Made by a program: the position numbers and the translations under genes. Shown here in pieces: positions 1 to 12,001 of a DNA stretch of 64,000 bases. Under the pieces are notes generated by a model. It did no database searches. It saw nothing but the letters and a program-made list of their open reading frames with translations, and was not told the origin of the DNA. Origin of the DNA: Panagrolaimus kolymaensis. Lineage: Eukaryota; Nematoda; Chromadorea; Rhabditida; Panagrolaimidae. Location of the stretch: positions 2,523,978-2,587,977 of the forward strand of contig JAJQJQ010000037.1 in assembly GCA_028622995.1 (NCBI GenBank), in the 5' to 3' direction. Each line of letters starts with the position of its first letter. Within the stretch, counting starts at the first letter, position 1.

Positions 1-1335
1 ATTGGTAATTCTCCATTTATATGCTGAAAACTTTTCAAGTGTGAGCATTAGATATCCCAATAAAATTTTTGATTATGTAATTCATTGACACAACAAGTTT
101 GGAAATTTTTTTTCTTTCAAATAATTTTGTTCTCCCCGGTTTGTTTCTCATTATAGCAACTTTATAAAAAAAAATTTAAAAGATGAAAAAGCCCCAAAAA
201 AAGTAAAATAAAAATATTCAAAAATATTATGAAAATCAACAAAACTCACCCATGTAAATTCAATTTTGATATCAAAATTTTCGAAACAACAAAAAAAAAA
301 TTCTTCATTTAAGAAAAAAGTGTTTGAGAGAAAGAACTTTCGTTGCCGCTGCAGTTCTTTTTTTAGCGTGTGCTGTTTTTAGCACCCATTAACAACAACA
401 ACGTTAGGTAGTGTAAAAAAAGAAAAGTTTTTTAATAGCAAAAATCGATATTAGACAAACTAATGTTGAGAAGAAAAAAAATAAAGATTTTTCTTTGATA
501 TCAAGTGGTGTTTGTTGTTACTTACATATAATAATAATAAATATTAACTTTTATGAAAAAAGATCGTACGTTGTTGGGTAATTATTTTAAAGATAAAATT
601 AAAGTAGTAATAAAAAAACCCATTTTCATTGTTACAGATAGGATAAATTACTGCTTCTTTAAAATGTTTTTTTTTTATTATTAATCAGATAAATATGTAT
701 TACTCGCTAAAATTTTTATAATTTTAATCAGTTTTTTGACAATCAAAAAAAAATTTCAAAATAAAAAAAAAGGAAAAAATCAATAAAAAATTCAAACGGT
801 TTTTTTTTGCATTTTAGAGCCAAGATTAAATTTTTACACTAAAAATAAATTGACAGCATTTTTTGAAGCATTCGAAATACACGGACGCACTTTTTTGCCG
901 ACGCCGATAGCAAGAAAAAATAATTGTGCGAGCTCAGTGGTTTTCAAAGAGGATTTATTTATTATCAATATTTTATTTATTCGGTGGTAAAAAAATTTCG
1001 GAGTTTTGCTTTTATCCATATTTTTTTTTCTCCAAACATGACGCAAAAATTTTTGTTACAAAGTTAACAAAATTTATAATATGAATGCATATTGTAACTC
1101 TCTCAAAGAGTTATTCAAAAAAAAAATTAATTTTTTTTGGAATACCTATATTGGCAAAAATCTTGGCAAGTAAATAATTCATACCGATTCAAAACTAAAA
1201 CTAATCCTTAAAAAATCAAAATTTTCATACCATTTAGAATTTAAAAAATATATGTTTATTAACGCATTTTTAAATTAAAGAAAAAAATAATAAAAATTTT
1301 AATGCCTGTCAACGCAGAAATGAATATTTAAGAAT
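1..1335. other. Intergenic, no gene seen
   Basis: Very AT-rich DNA with long A and T runs. I see no convincing coding exon on either strand. The one longer open frame (834-1046, minus) is low-complexity and lacks a paralogue or clear splice context. The stretch probably holds the 3' flank of the SnoaL-like gene that ends at 1336. Confidence 0.5.
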
Positions 1336-1976
1336 CTACATTTCAAAAATATCATGATAAATTAAATATTTTCCTTCGGCTGTTTTTTTATAAATTTGTT
1401 TATAAGGAAGATGAACGCCGGGTTTAGCTTCAAATTCAAAATCTCCATGATGAATAATATATTCTCCATCGGCAGCGGGAACAGTTAAACGAAAGATTAA
1501 TTTAAAGCCTCCTGGATGTTGGAGAGCTTCTTCATAGCGTTTTAAGATTTCTAAAAATTATTTTTTTCTTTAAATTTTTTTTGGAAAATTAGGAAAGTAA
1601 AAAGTTTTCTTACCTTCTTGTCGATAAGCAACCCAATTGCCTTGATGAATGAGAACTGCATCAGGATGATAATGGCTGGTTAAACCTTTAGCATCGCCAG
1701 CTTTCCAATGATTTTCAAATTCATCTTGAATTTTTCGAACTATTTTTTCTGAGTCTAAAAAAAATATTTTAGGCCATTTATTATTGTTTCAAATTTTTTA
1801 AATCTTTAAAGAAAAGGAAAGTTTTGTAAACAAAAATTAGTTTTGAAATATAAATTTAGACTGTAAAATTTTTAATAAAATTAAAAAAAATTTCATCCAC
1901 CAAAAAGCATTTTTTTTTCGGAGTTTTTATATTTATTTTCAAAAGTATTTGGCTTACCTGCTTGAGTGAGGGACAT
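1336..1976 (-). CDS. SnoaL-like / DUF4440 (NTF2-fold) protein
   Basis: Three exons: 1976-1958, 1754-1614 and 1550-1336, giving 124 aa with consistent phases (GTAAG donors, TTTTAG acceptors). The protein begins MSLTQADSEKIV and ends YLIYHDIFEM. The middle contains HWKAGDAKGLTSHYHPDAVL, the typical helix-then-strand opening of small NTF2-like SnoaL/DUF4440 proteins, followed by the strand-rich half (residues about 70-120). Length fits a stand-alone cone-shaped NTF2-like domain. No signal peptide or membrane segment is visible, so it is probably cytosolic. Members of this superfamily may be enzymes or small-ligand binders; the sequence does not tell which. The exons are all shorter than 220 bases, which is why no long open frame marks the gene. 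Confidence 0.85.
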
Positions 1977-2740
1977 GATGATCAAATATAATTATTTATT
2001 TTAAAATGAAAAGAATTTGAAACACAAATAAAATGGTTAATTTTTGTTGTTATTTTTTTTCAAACTAAACTTTCTTTCTTTTATATACTTTTTTTATGTT
2101 TAAAAAACGTGCAAAACATAAACATTTTCAATAGAATATGTGTAGATTCTGTCTTTATTCTTTTTTTAAACTTAAAAAAAGTGGAAAGATCGGTTTATTT
2201 CTTTTTATGCAGCAAAAAACTTTATTTCAAACTACAAACTTTGTTTGTTAGTGTAAAAAGAGGCGATCAATCATTTTTTTTTAAATTGGCCGACACACAC
2301 TATGACTTTTTTTTCACTTTTCTGTCTCAAGTGTAGTTTGAAAACTTGAAAACAACAAATCAAAAGATTAGAGAAGTTCACTATTTTTGAAAGAGATTGG
2401 GATCGAAAAATCAAAAAACTTAAAAACGTAATTTGTGATTCGATTAACTCAATGTTTGCAAAATTTAAAAAAGTTCCATTAATTTTCTAACTTTTTTTAT
2501 TATTGCAAAATTTTTGATTAAAAAAATATTAAGGAAGCTCATAATTTTTAAATAACACTTGTTATTGTTACGAAGGCATAATCAAAGGATGAAGGCATTT
2601 GACCTAGAAAATAGTTTATTTTCAAAAACAATTATATCTTTTATGAATTGAAACAACAATATTCTCTTTTGGTAGTGGCTTTTGTTCATTTTTCAAAAAA
2701 ACCTTTTTTCAAAGTTACTCTTTATTTGGAGCTGAAAAAA
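1977..2740. other. Intergenic between divergent genes, no gene seen
   Basis: Divergent promoter region between the SnoaL-like gene (minus) and the first F-box-like gene (plus). An open frame at 2109-2336 is Phe/Leu/Lys-rich low complexity and I do not support it. No recognisable regulatory site. Confidence 0.4.
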
Positions 2741-3710
2741 ATGAGTGAAATAGTTTTATCTCAAACTAAATTTACTTTCAAGTTTCCTTGTCGGCAACAA
2801 TTTTCAATTCCAGAAAATATTGTTTATTATTTTACTAAACATCCAATTTCTTTTCATGGATGGAAAAAATTAGTGAAAATTTGCAAATACTTTTATTCCA
2901 AGAATCCAATTATAGTCGCTGATTCCTTGGTTTCATTTAAACGAGTGGATGTTCAAAATTATATTCCTGATAAATATAATATTCAAATTAAAGAATACAG
3001 AAACGTTAATATGAAATCAAACAAATACAAATTATGGATTACAAAAGATATTACTTTGTTGGAAGACAAAAGTAACATTTTTAGCTGGCATACAATTATT
3101 CAAAAAATTTATGCTTTTGATGAAATTGATTTGAAAATTATTGGAGGCACACTTTAATATACAGACTTATGTCTGCTTGCATCATTAGGAAATATCGAGA
3201 AAATTAAACTCAGTACTACTGCATTGACATATTTTGATGGAAGTAAAGTTGAATATGATAAAATCTTAGAATTATTTCCATTGATTAAACAAATAAACTT
3301 GTAAGTTGGTTTTCTATTCCGTTATTTGGACACAAAAAATGCTGTCATTACAAAAAATTTTATTTGTAAATTTTTAGCTCATCAGATAGTGCAATTTTAT
3401 CGACAGATGTCATTAATCGAATGAATAAACTTCCATGTTTTGAAAAGCTTAAATATTTTGTTTATTTTGTTCTCAATCATGAACTCAATCTTGAAGCTTT
3501 TTCTATTTTTATTAAAGTAAGCAAACAAATATGATTTTTTGGTTTTTAAAAAATAATAATACATATATTTTATTTCAGAAAAATAAGCAAGCGAAGTTTC
3601 GGTTGTGCTTCAGGAATTCATCAGAAAACTATAAAAATCAAGTTCAAAGTTTCGTAAATAAAATGGTTAAGGAAGGTTATATGGTATCCACAAATGTTAA
3701 TGAAAATTAG
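2741..3710 (+). pseudogene. F-box-like family protein with premature stop
   Basis: Three exons by paralogy: 2741-3300, 3378-3516 and 3579-3710. The start is chosen at MSEIVLSQ because the upstream in-frame extension (from 2648) has no counterpart in paralogues. The N-terminus carries the family motif FSIPENIVYYFTKHP followed by CKYFYSKNPI, a short helical segment that looks like a degenerate F-box (substrate-adaptor side of SCF ubiquitin ligases in known families). An in-frame TAA at 3155-3157 interrupts exon 1, where the neighbour at 4491 has a Ser codon in the same aligned block. Beyond the stop the frame, both introns (phase 2, then phase 0) and the terminal TAG are intact. Recent pseudogene is the simplest reading; a sequencing error or readthrough is possible. 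Confidence 0.7.
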
Positions 3711-4036
3711 TTGAAACGTTTAACATTTATCAATTAAATTTTTAATTATCTTTCAATCGATTCAAAAAGAAACCAAAACAGATGCGTTTTAAAAATCTTC
3801 TTTAATAAAATCTTTACTCCCAAATTAATATTTGAGTTTTGTTCGTATTTTTTATTCGTAAAAATAAATAAAAACTCAACCTTTAAAAGCAAAAAAGAAA
3901 GTTTTTATCGGTTACTCTTCGTCGAATTACAATATGTCACAATAACAAATATTTGTGGTTGAACCTTTTTTTTCTCATTCAAATGATTAAAATAACCCAC
4001 AAAAAGCAAAAGTAACAGAAAACAACAGAAACAAAG
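3711..4036. other. Intergenic, nothing recognised
   Basis: AT-rich spacer with possible polyadenylation signals for the upstream gene (AATAAA-like sequence near 3800 and 3864). No other feature seen. Confidence 0.4.
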
Positions 4037-4258
4037 ATGACAACGTATTCGAGAGATAGATTTGAACGGAAATCACAATCAATCGTCACTCAATGCATTT
4101 TTGAACGAATTATGGAATTGAACATGGACAGAGGCGAAAGTAAAAATAAATATTACAGCTTGATTGAGAAAAAAATTAGTTTGGTTTATGCATATTTAAA
4201 TTATCCAAATATTCTTCGTGGACATTTAAAGGATTTTTTTATTCAGACTATTTACTAA
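4037..4258 (+). CDS. Hypothetical 73-aa protein
   Basis: Single open frame starting MTTYSRDRFERKSQSI and ending FFIQTIY. Amino-acid use is balanced (Arg, Glu, Ser, Lys) rather than the Phe/Lys/Asn low complexity of random frames here, which hints at real coding sequence. It sits between two F-box-like paralogues on the same strand. It does not resemble their conserved motifs. No signal peptide or membrane helix. It could also be a gene remnant or a single exon of a longer gene whose other exons I cannot find. Confidence 0.35.
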   Translation: MTTYSRDRFERKSQSIVTQCIFERIMELNMDRGESKNKYYSLIEKKISLVYAYLNYPNILRGHLKDFFIQTIY

Positions 4259-4490
4259 TATTTTATTGATTTTGAAGCGATCCCATCATATTGATAAAAA
4301 CTTTTGTTATTAGCTAAGAGGGCATAGTTTTTAATCAAGTCATTGACCTAGGAATTGTTTATTTACAAAAACAATTTTTTGATGAAGAGTGCTGCAGCTG
4401 TAGAAGTTTTAGTTTGTTTCTTAAATCACTTACTAAAAACTTTTTTTTACAGCTCCGAGTTTTTTATTCCTTATTCAGAATTAATTAAAT

Positions 4491-5429
4491 ATGGACGCTC
4501 GATTACCTCCTCTGTTTAATTTTGATTCACCTCTTCGCCAACATTTTTCTATTCCAGAAAATATTGTTTATTATTTAACTAAAAATCCAACTTCTGCTCG
4601 TGGATGGAAAAAATTATTGAAAACTTGCAAATATTTTTATTCCAAAAATTCTATCATTGTTGTTTATGAATTATATTCAGGGCCTAATCCAGCAGCCCTC
4701 ACAATGCATAATCGTTTTCCAAATGGGCGCATTAAAGAAAAAAAAGTGATTGATTTGAAAACTATTGAATATAAATTTTGGGTTACGAGCTCCATTACTT
4801 TGTATCAGAGTAATAATTGTGAATTTATCCGAAATATTTATTCTTTGAACGAGTTAAGAATTACGAGAGAGACCATAAGTTATGAAGATTTATGCTTATT
4901 TGCTTCTTTTAATAGTATTATAGAAATTATATTTATCGATGTTGATGTCAGAAATAAAGATGGAAGCATCGTAGAATTTGATAAAATTTTAAAACTTTTT
5001 CCCAAAATCAAAGAGTTTTATTTGTAAGTTTTTTTATATAATGCTTTTCAACAAATAAGGTGCGCAATAGAGTAAACTTAAAATAAATAACGATATCAGA
5101 ACATTTCAGCAACAAATCGGAAAACACTATTTTATCGACTGAAGTCATTAATCGAATGAACAAACTACCTTTATTTGAAAACCTTGAATATTTTTCATAT
5201 TGTGATATCCCTTACGAGCTTGATATTGAAGCATTTTCATTTTTTATGAAAGTAACGTACCACTTTTTAATAAGAATAATTTTTTTATTGTTTTTAGAAA
5301 CATAAACATACACAATTTTATTTGCATTTTTCGAATAATATTTCAAGAAATTACGCAGCTCAACTTCAAGCTTTTGATGATAATATTGTTAAAGAAGGTG
5401 AAAACTATACTATAGTATGCATGTTTTAA
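4491..5429 (+). CDS. F-box-like family protein (intact)
   Basis: Three exons: 4491-5023, 5110-5251 and 5298-5429. Exon 1 starts MDARLPPLFNFDSP and carries the family motif FSIPENIVYYLTKNPTSARG followed by CKYFYSKNSI (residues about 24-60). The C-terminal module includes SYEDLCLFASF and DGSIVEFDKILKLFP just before a phase-2 intron, a middle exon ending in FFMK at a phase-0 intron, and a terminal exon. By family pattern this would be an F-box-type adaptor pairing a degenerate F-box with a leucine-rich-like recognition module; the biochemical role is inference. It is the closest local relative of the broken copy at 2741, suggesting local tandem duplication. Confidence 0.8.
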
Positions 5430-5674
5430 TATAATTTCCTGGAATGTATAATGAAACATTTGAAAATATGAGAAGCTTGTCTTATAAATTATCAATGACG
5501 AAAAAAAGAATGAAAACACAAAACTTAATAAATTGAAAAATTTTTTGAAATAATATTTCATATTTTTTTGCTTTTTTTATATCCATCACGAAGTTGTATT
5601 TCAAATAAATTTTTTATTTTTATGAATGAATTTTTTTATTACATAAAATTAAATTAGTAAACAAAAATAAACAA

Positions 5675-8600
5675 TTAAATGGCAGATTGAGAAAATACAC
5701 CCTTATTTGGCACATAAATTTCGGGACCATATGGGCTGGCAGTGGTATTATTAAAATTATTAGGAGGTGGTTGGGGATTATTCGATGGTCGCTAAAAATT
5801 TTTAAACAAATTAAAAAGTTTCTAAAAAACGAAAACTAAAGAATACATAAGTGTCTTGAACGAATTTAAAAATTTTTTTTCGAAACTCAAAACTTTAATT
5901 AAGGAATATTGGTTGGTGACTCACCCTGAAAACTGGCGTTTGACCATCTGTGTAATTAATTCTCGGTGAATTTCCATTTGAAGTTGAAAAAGTGGCAGGG
6001 GTTGGAATATCTCGTTGTTGTTTCCCTTTATTCACTGAAGTCGTTCGACTAATCGATCTTGTTTGAGTTTGAGTTCTCAAATGAATAGGCTTTCTAAATT
6101 TTCTAACTTTTCCTGCTTCAATTGCGTCCGCTTCTTTCCGGCGACGAATATTCCATAAAATACAGAAAAATATTATAAAAACTAAAACTATTCCAAAAAT
6201 TGAAAGTAAAGCAGTCATCCATTTTAATGCATATTCTAAATTTCGATCTCGACACCACACCCACCATCCAGGTGTCCATGTGCCATTGATGCATTTTCGA
6301 ACAGGATCACCATGAAGGAAATATTTGGGTTTACATGTAAAAGTTACGGTATCGCCATCAAGATAATTAGCTGCTGGAGGAATTTTAATTACGCCTTCTT
6401 TCTTCATTAATGGCCCACAACTGATTACTGAAAAAATGTAATTAAATAATTTGGGGTGAAATATATCACAAAAAATTAAAAAACAAATGTTTATTTCTAA
6501 CATATTTTGTCATTTCCAAATTTTTTTTCGGTTTTCAAAGATAAATCAACAAAAAAATATTTATACTAATTTTTTTCTTATTTCAAACATTTTTGCTAAT
6601 TAAAAAATTTGATTCTTTCGGTATTTTTTTGTTATTTTTATAAAAAAAAATCGAAATTTTTTTATGTTTTAAGAAGTCAAAAAAAATATGTAAAAAAATT
6701 CTTTTCATCCGTGCCAAATTAAAAAAGTGAAAAAAAGTTTGTTCAAAATGAATCTTTTAAAAACTCACATTTCTTTATTCCTCTTTTTCTTAAACCCAAA
6801 AATTCTTTTTCTCGCGCTAAAGTTGCTAAACCAATTTCTCTTACACCAGTTAAGATATAATCATATTCACACGTTGCAACTCCCATGCAATCAACTTGGA
6901 CCTGTTCCAAACTGAATACTCTTGAAGCATTTAAATCTATGTAACTTGGCCAAAAATTCGGGTAATAATTTGGTGATGCAAAAAGTATTGGATTATAAAT
7001 AGGTTTAAATCTATCTTGAAACATAACATTTCCTATTCGATCATTCCTTCCATCAATCAACCCTAAAAAATAATTTTTTTTTAGGTTTATGATTCTTAAA
7101 AAAAATTATTAAAATAAAATACTAACATTGCATTCCAAAATTTTCATATATCATTTGCACACTTCCTGCATTATTTAAATCTCCTGAAGCTCGAGTAATT
7201 AATCCATTTATGGTCATAAGGTCATCGGTGACATCATTGTTATATGTCCCAAGTAATCCCATGGTTGTGTAACACCTCGTTGTTCCTGTTAGGGTATTCG
7301 CAGATGAACTTATGGAAGTCCCCGTTCGACAAGTGGTATTATAACTTGGTGGAAGAAAAACCATAACATCTAAAATTCCATTGGATTCTCGAACTCTTAC
7401 ACCCGTGCCTGAACGAAGCATAACAATTATTTCTGATTGATCCATATTTAATAAAGGATTTCGAATCGACACTCCTAAAAATTAAACTTTAAAAAAGTTA
7501 TTCGAGGTTAAAAGAAAGTTTTTACCATTAAATTGTTGAAATTTCCAATGAGATTTATCACTAAATCTTCTCATTCCATCAACATATACATCCATTTTAT
7601 ATCTCCATCGACGCATGGGTTTTCGAGCAAATATTTGAACGATAGAACTATCATTTTCTTGAATTACTATTCCTGTTATTACTGTAGCATTTACATGTGC
7701 GTGCCCTAAAAATATTTATACAACAACATTTTTGTGTTTTTGAGGCCCCAAAGTCCTCCTAGTCTTTTACTTACAAAGAGTGTCATCAGGTTGCTCTTTT
7801 CTAACTTGAATCATAAGTTTATGCATTGGATCTTCACTCATAGCTAAAACAAAATAACCTTTTCCAGGGAAAGTATATTTAGTTCCATCAAAAGTAACAA
7901 AATGTCCTTCGCCATATGCATACGCAGCCACAGGAGGTTTATAATCTTGGCAGCCATTGGTTGTTCGACGCCAATAAAAGAATTCGCAATGTTGGGCATA
8001 TCTAAAATAAAAATTTGCATAATTACGAGGAGTCTCTAAGTGGAAAAAATAATTTACTGGCAGCACATCATATAGGGCATGATATCATTTTGAAAATTAG
8101 ACATGGTTGGAATATATGGTGGATTTTTATATGGATATGCGCCCCATGCATGAGCTCGAGCTGGGGTTCCAGGTTGGAAGAATCGAGTGTAATCTCCATC
8201 AGGTTCCCAATCATCTGTGAACATTAAATATCCTTCATAATCATAGCAGCATTGTTGAGCGGCGCCAGTCCAACTAAAAATAAAAATCCCTTAAAATTTG
8301 CATAATCCTAAAAATTTTGCAAACCTTGGCTCAACCGATTGAATACAATGTTGTGCACCTTTATTATATGGGCAACTAGTATCTCCATCTTTATCACAAT
8401 TCATAATCGGCATAAATCGACCCAAATCTAGCAAAGCTTGTCCCAATTTACATGGGCATGGAATATGAGCGGTTAAATCCATAATAAAATTCCTTCTCTG
8501 CCCATCATATTCAAACCATTCAATACAAAGATCCGTGGCCCATGATTCGCCATATTCATATTCCCATGTTGGTTTATGATACCATGGAAATGGTGTCACT

Positions 8601-11600
8601 GTGGACCATAAAACTCCATCCTCTTGATCCGTTAATGCAATTTGAACAAAACCAAAATGAAATTTCTTCCATGTTTCATATCTTCGATCATCCTTTTGAA
8701 GCATGGAAGGTTTAAAAATATGTTGGCCGCTATTTGCAATGCCATGAGCAATTTTATCTATTTCAACATAATGGGAGCGATCTGCATCTTCCCAATATCC
8801 AATAAGGTTTATATCAACTCGAGCTTGTTTAGACCAAGTTAAATTTACTGCTTGCCATTTGAGTTCCAATTCCTCTGCGTTTGGATTATTCCAATGATTC
8901 CATTCATTTTGAACATCGTCTATAAGTTTGACCCTAGTTGGGCCTCGATGTGGTGTCACTAAAAAAACACGGATATTGAGTATTTATTTGAAAAGTCAAA
9001 AAAGCTTACCAATATAAAATTTTCCAGAAAATGGATAACTTTGTCCTCCATCTCGTGACATTCTAACCGTGACCATTCCAGTTTTATGAAACATAGGCAT
9101 AATGCATCTTGCTTTAATTCGATTTAAACGTTTACAATTAACTACCCAACTTTCAAATGCAACTTTAATTAAATCATTTGGCATTAAACATGGCCCTGAA
9201 ATATTTACACCCATGGAGCCTTGCATTAAGCCCCATGGAGGTGAAGTAACAACGGAGCCTAAAAAAAATTTTGTTGTTGTTATTTAACTAAATATTAATT
9301 TTCCTTGAGGTAACACTGAGGACTACTAACTAACCATCACTAGCATTCGTACAACCTGCAGGAATAATAGCTTCATCAATTCTATGAATCCATCGACCTG
9401 GAGTAAGTACATTCGAAAAATATCCTAATTTCCATACTCGGCCATGGCCCGAATATGGAAGTTGATACCAACCAGTTCCATTGCCGCCATTAAATCCAAC
9501 CATAGCTGCTTGTTTTCCACCAAAACCATTCAACCCTCCAGCTTCATTCGAAGAAGTCCAATTGAGTCTTGCATAATTAAATATTGCAAAAGTTCTTATT
9601 TCATCCGTTGCAATTACAAGTTGAAAAGTATTTTGCCAATCTTTAACATAATCAAATTGTGAAATATCTAATGCTCGAGGAGCTCCACCATAAGCCATCT
9701 AAATTATTTTTACATAGAGTCTTAAAGCGATTTTTTTTCACCAAATTAAAACTTACTCTGTACCAAGTAACAATAAACGCATGTTCAGCTCTAAATCCAT
9801 TAGCTCCAGTATATCCATCTTGAATGTGTTGGGTAATATTATCGAGGAGAATGGGATCGATAACCATGCCCGGTTGATTAGTCCTTCCAGGCATTTGACG
9901 TTTTTTTCTTCGATAAATTGGATTTCCATAACCTCCACCATAGCCTCCATAGCCACCTCCTCCTTGGTTGCCAGTATTATACTAAAAAAATATATTTTTC
10001 CAAAATTTTTTAAATTAGGTCGCAAAATTAATTTTGAGATGCATAAAAACTTTAAAAGAATATGAAATTCGATCGAATATCTTTTCAAACTTCCCTAATA
10101 TTTTAGTTTAGATATTTTTTTGACTTATGTTAGTCATTTGATTTTTTTAGATAACCCTTAACTTTGATCTCCCTTTTTTACAACTTCAAACCAAACACAT
10201 ATGTTCATACATTTTCATGTTTCTTAGTTTTTTTTGATAAGCTAATAACTTTAATCTTTCATTTCCTGACTTCCTTTTTTTATTTCTGGTCGGTCGCCTG
10301 CTTCTTATAATCGCCAATTAACATGGCTTCTTTTTAAGTTTTGACTTTTATCTATTTTTAATTTTCAAACAAAAATTTTTTACTTTTATTGATTTCCATC
10401 AACCAACAACTAACTATCACGGAAGAAAAAGTCGATAATAAAAAAATTGCTGATGAGTTGTTTTTGTTTTTTACTTCAAGAATGAACAGACACTTTACTG
10501 CCAAACAACACTTTTTTTTTATCAAAATTTTTTTTAAACACACAAACTTACAGGATTATTGCTGACTTGTTGGCCTTGATAATTTTGATACATATTTGCT
10601 GCATATTGTTGTTGTTGAGTATTTAAATATGGACTATTTACACCACCCATTTGATAACTTGCTACTTGTTCGGGGGACATTTGGGATAATGTGGGATCGA
10701 AATATTCATCGTCATCCAACTGCAAAAAAAAAAAAAATATATTACATTATTGATTTTTTTGAATGAATCATTTTTGATAAGAAAGATTGGTTGTAAAAAT
10801 AACACAAAAAAGTTGCAAAATAATCCAAAAAGAAAAAAAAGTGGAAAAATGAAAATTTCCTTATTTCAATACGGAATTGAAAGTAATCAAATTTTGACAA
10901 TATTTTTCATTTTTTGATTACTCATATTTATTTCCATGTTTTTTTTCGAAGCCAAATAAAAAGTATCTTTCTTTAATCAAAAAAGATGGAAACTGTTGAA
11001 AAATCCAAAAATAACAATTTTTTAGGCTTGCGAAATAAAATGATAGTAATCAAATTTTGACAATATTTTTAATTTTTCAATTACTTTCATTTTTGTTTTA
11101 AATTTAAAAAAAACTTACTCTTGGCCGATGAATACTTCGATAAAAAGTATTTGAAATTTTAACATTTCCAATCCATTGAAACATTGAATCAGCATAAAAT
11201 GGCGCAATAAAACTATGATCTCTTTGAGTTGGCCATTGTTGATTTGGAAAAGTATAGGGTGGAGCAATAAATGGAGGCTGCGCGAATGATACAAATCCCG
11301 ATGGATAAACAAAAGTATAATTAAAACGAAAACCAAAATAAGGACAATCAAAACCAAAATTTGCTTGGTTTTCTCTGCCCGATTGTCCCATCAATTCTTC
11401 ATCTCTTGCCCACTTTCCAAATGGATATAAAATGCTTTGCCAACCTGGAAAATTGAATTTAAAAATTTTTTAAATACTTTTAATCCAAGAAAATGATAGT
11501 AAACAAAATTTGACAATATTTAAAAAAAAATTGATTACTATCGTTAGTGGAGAAAATTAGATAAATCCAAAAAAGAATTTTTTTTGTTAATAAATTAAAG

Positions 11601-12001
11601 AAAATTTTTAACATTTAGGAAAGTTGCTTCTAAGATTCCCAAAACTATTGAATAACTTAACCGAAAACCATTAATTTAAAACTCTCGTGTCTCAAACCGA
11701 GATTTGTCTCTCTCATATTTATCTATTTTTATGTTGACCTACCTTCTTCATATCTTACATCATAATCAGCTTTACCCATATTACTTAAATATTCTTGAAA
11801 ATTATTCCTTGATATTTGTCGTTTCTTTCTTATATTTTCAGGATAAATGGAATCTTCAGCTTCATCCTTTTTAATTAATTCTTCCACCGTCATTTTTGAA
11901 GGATCTTTAATATTCGAAATTTTTTCATAACTTTCTTGAAAAAAGTTTAAAAAAATAATTAAAATAAAAATGCCAATTAGAGCCAATCGACGGCGCTTCA
12001 T
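5675..12001 (-). CDS. mesh: Mesh/SUSD2-type transmembrane protein (NIDO-AMOP-VWD-sushi)
   Basis: Fourteen exons: 12001-11743, 11444-11119, 10719-10552, 9981-9757, 9698-9335, 9258-9010, 8958-8325, 8273-8058, 8001-7775, 7705-7526, 7474-7127, 7062-6769, 6427-5925 and 5791-5675, summing to 1369 aa. Order along the protein: signal peptide (about 1-22, hydrophobic after MKRRR), a dibasic RKKR (about 65), a Gln- then Gly/Tyr-rich linker with a second RRKKR (about 275), NIDO (about 327-448), an Ig-like stretch, AMOP starting near 671 ([12 protein letters not shown]; closely spaced Cys pairs), VWD (about 838-1010; [14 protein letters not shown]), sushi/CCP (about 1167-1222), one membrane helix (about 1234-1258) and a basic tail. 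Drosophila Mesh has this order and acts at smooth septate junctions of the gut; the C. elegans counterpart I recall is K03H1.5. The junctional role here is inferred from architecture. The symbol is the fly name. Confidence 0.9.
10881..10923. repeat. Short palindromic intronic repeat, copy 1
   Basis: Begins AGTAATCAAATTTTGACAAT and ends TTGATTACT, so its ends are inverted copies of each other (AGTAATCAA / TTGATTACT). It lies in the intron between exons 2 and 3 of the Mesh-like gene. Two similar units follow at 11043 and 11494. Confidence 0.6.
11043..11087. repeat. Short palindromic intronic repeat, copy 2
   Basis: Shares AGTAATCAAATTTTGACAAT with the unit at 10881 and ends with the imperfect inverted end CAATTACT. 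It is in the same intron. Confidence 0.6.
11494..11543. repeat. Short palindromic intronic repeat, copy 3
   Basis: Starts TGATAGTAAACAAAATTTGA and ends TTGATTACTATC, with the core TTTGACAATATT shared with the other two copies. It lies in the intron between exons 1 and 2 of the same gene. Longer inverted ends (GATAGTAA / TTACTATC) suggest this copy is closest to a full-length element. Confidence 0.55.

Noticed and set aside
834..1046. 70-aa minus-strand open frame
   Set aside because: Low-complexity, no splice or paralogue support; AT-rich background frame.
2109..2336. 75-aa plus-strand open frame
   Set aside because: Phe/Leu/Lys-rich, lies in the divergent promoter region, and has no recognisable motif.
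10019..10550. Extra coding exon inside the large intron 3 of the Mesh-like gene
   Set aside because: Only low-complexity frames; exons 3 and 4 already join in phase 0 without it.
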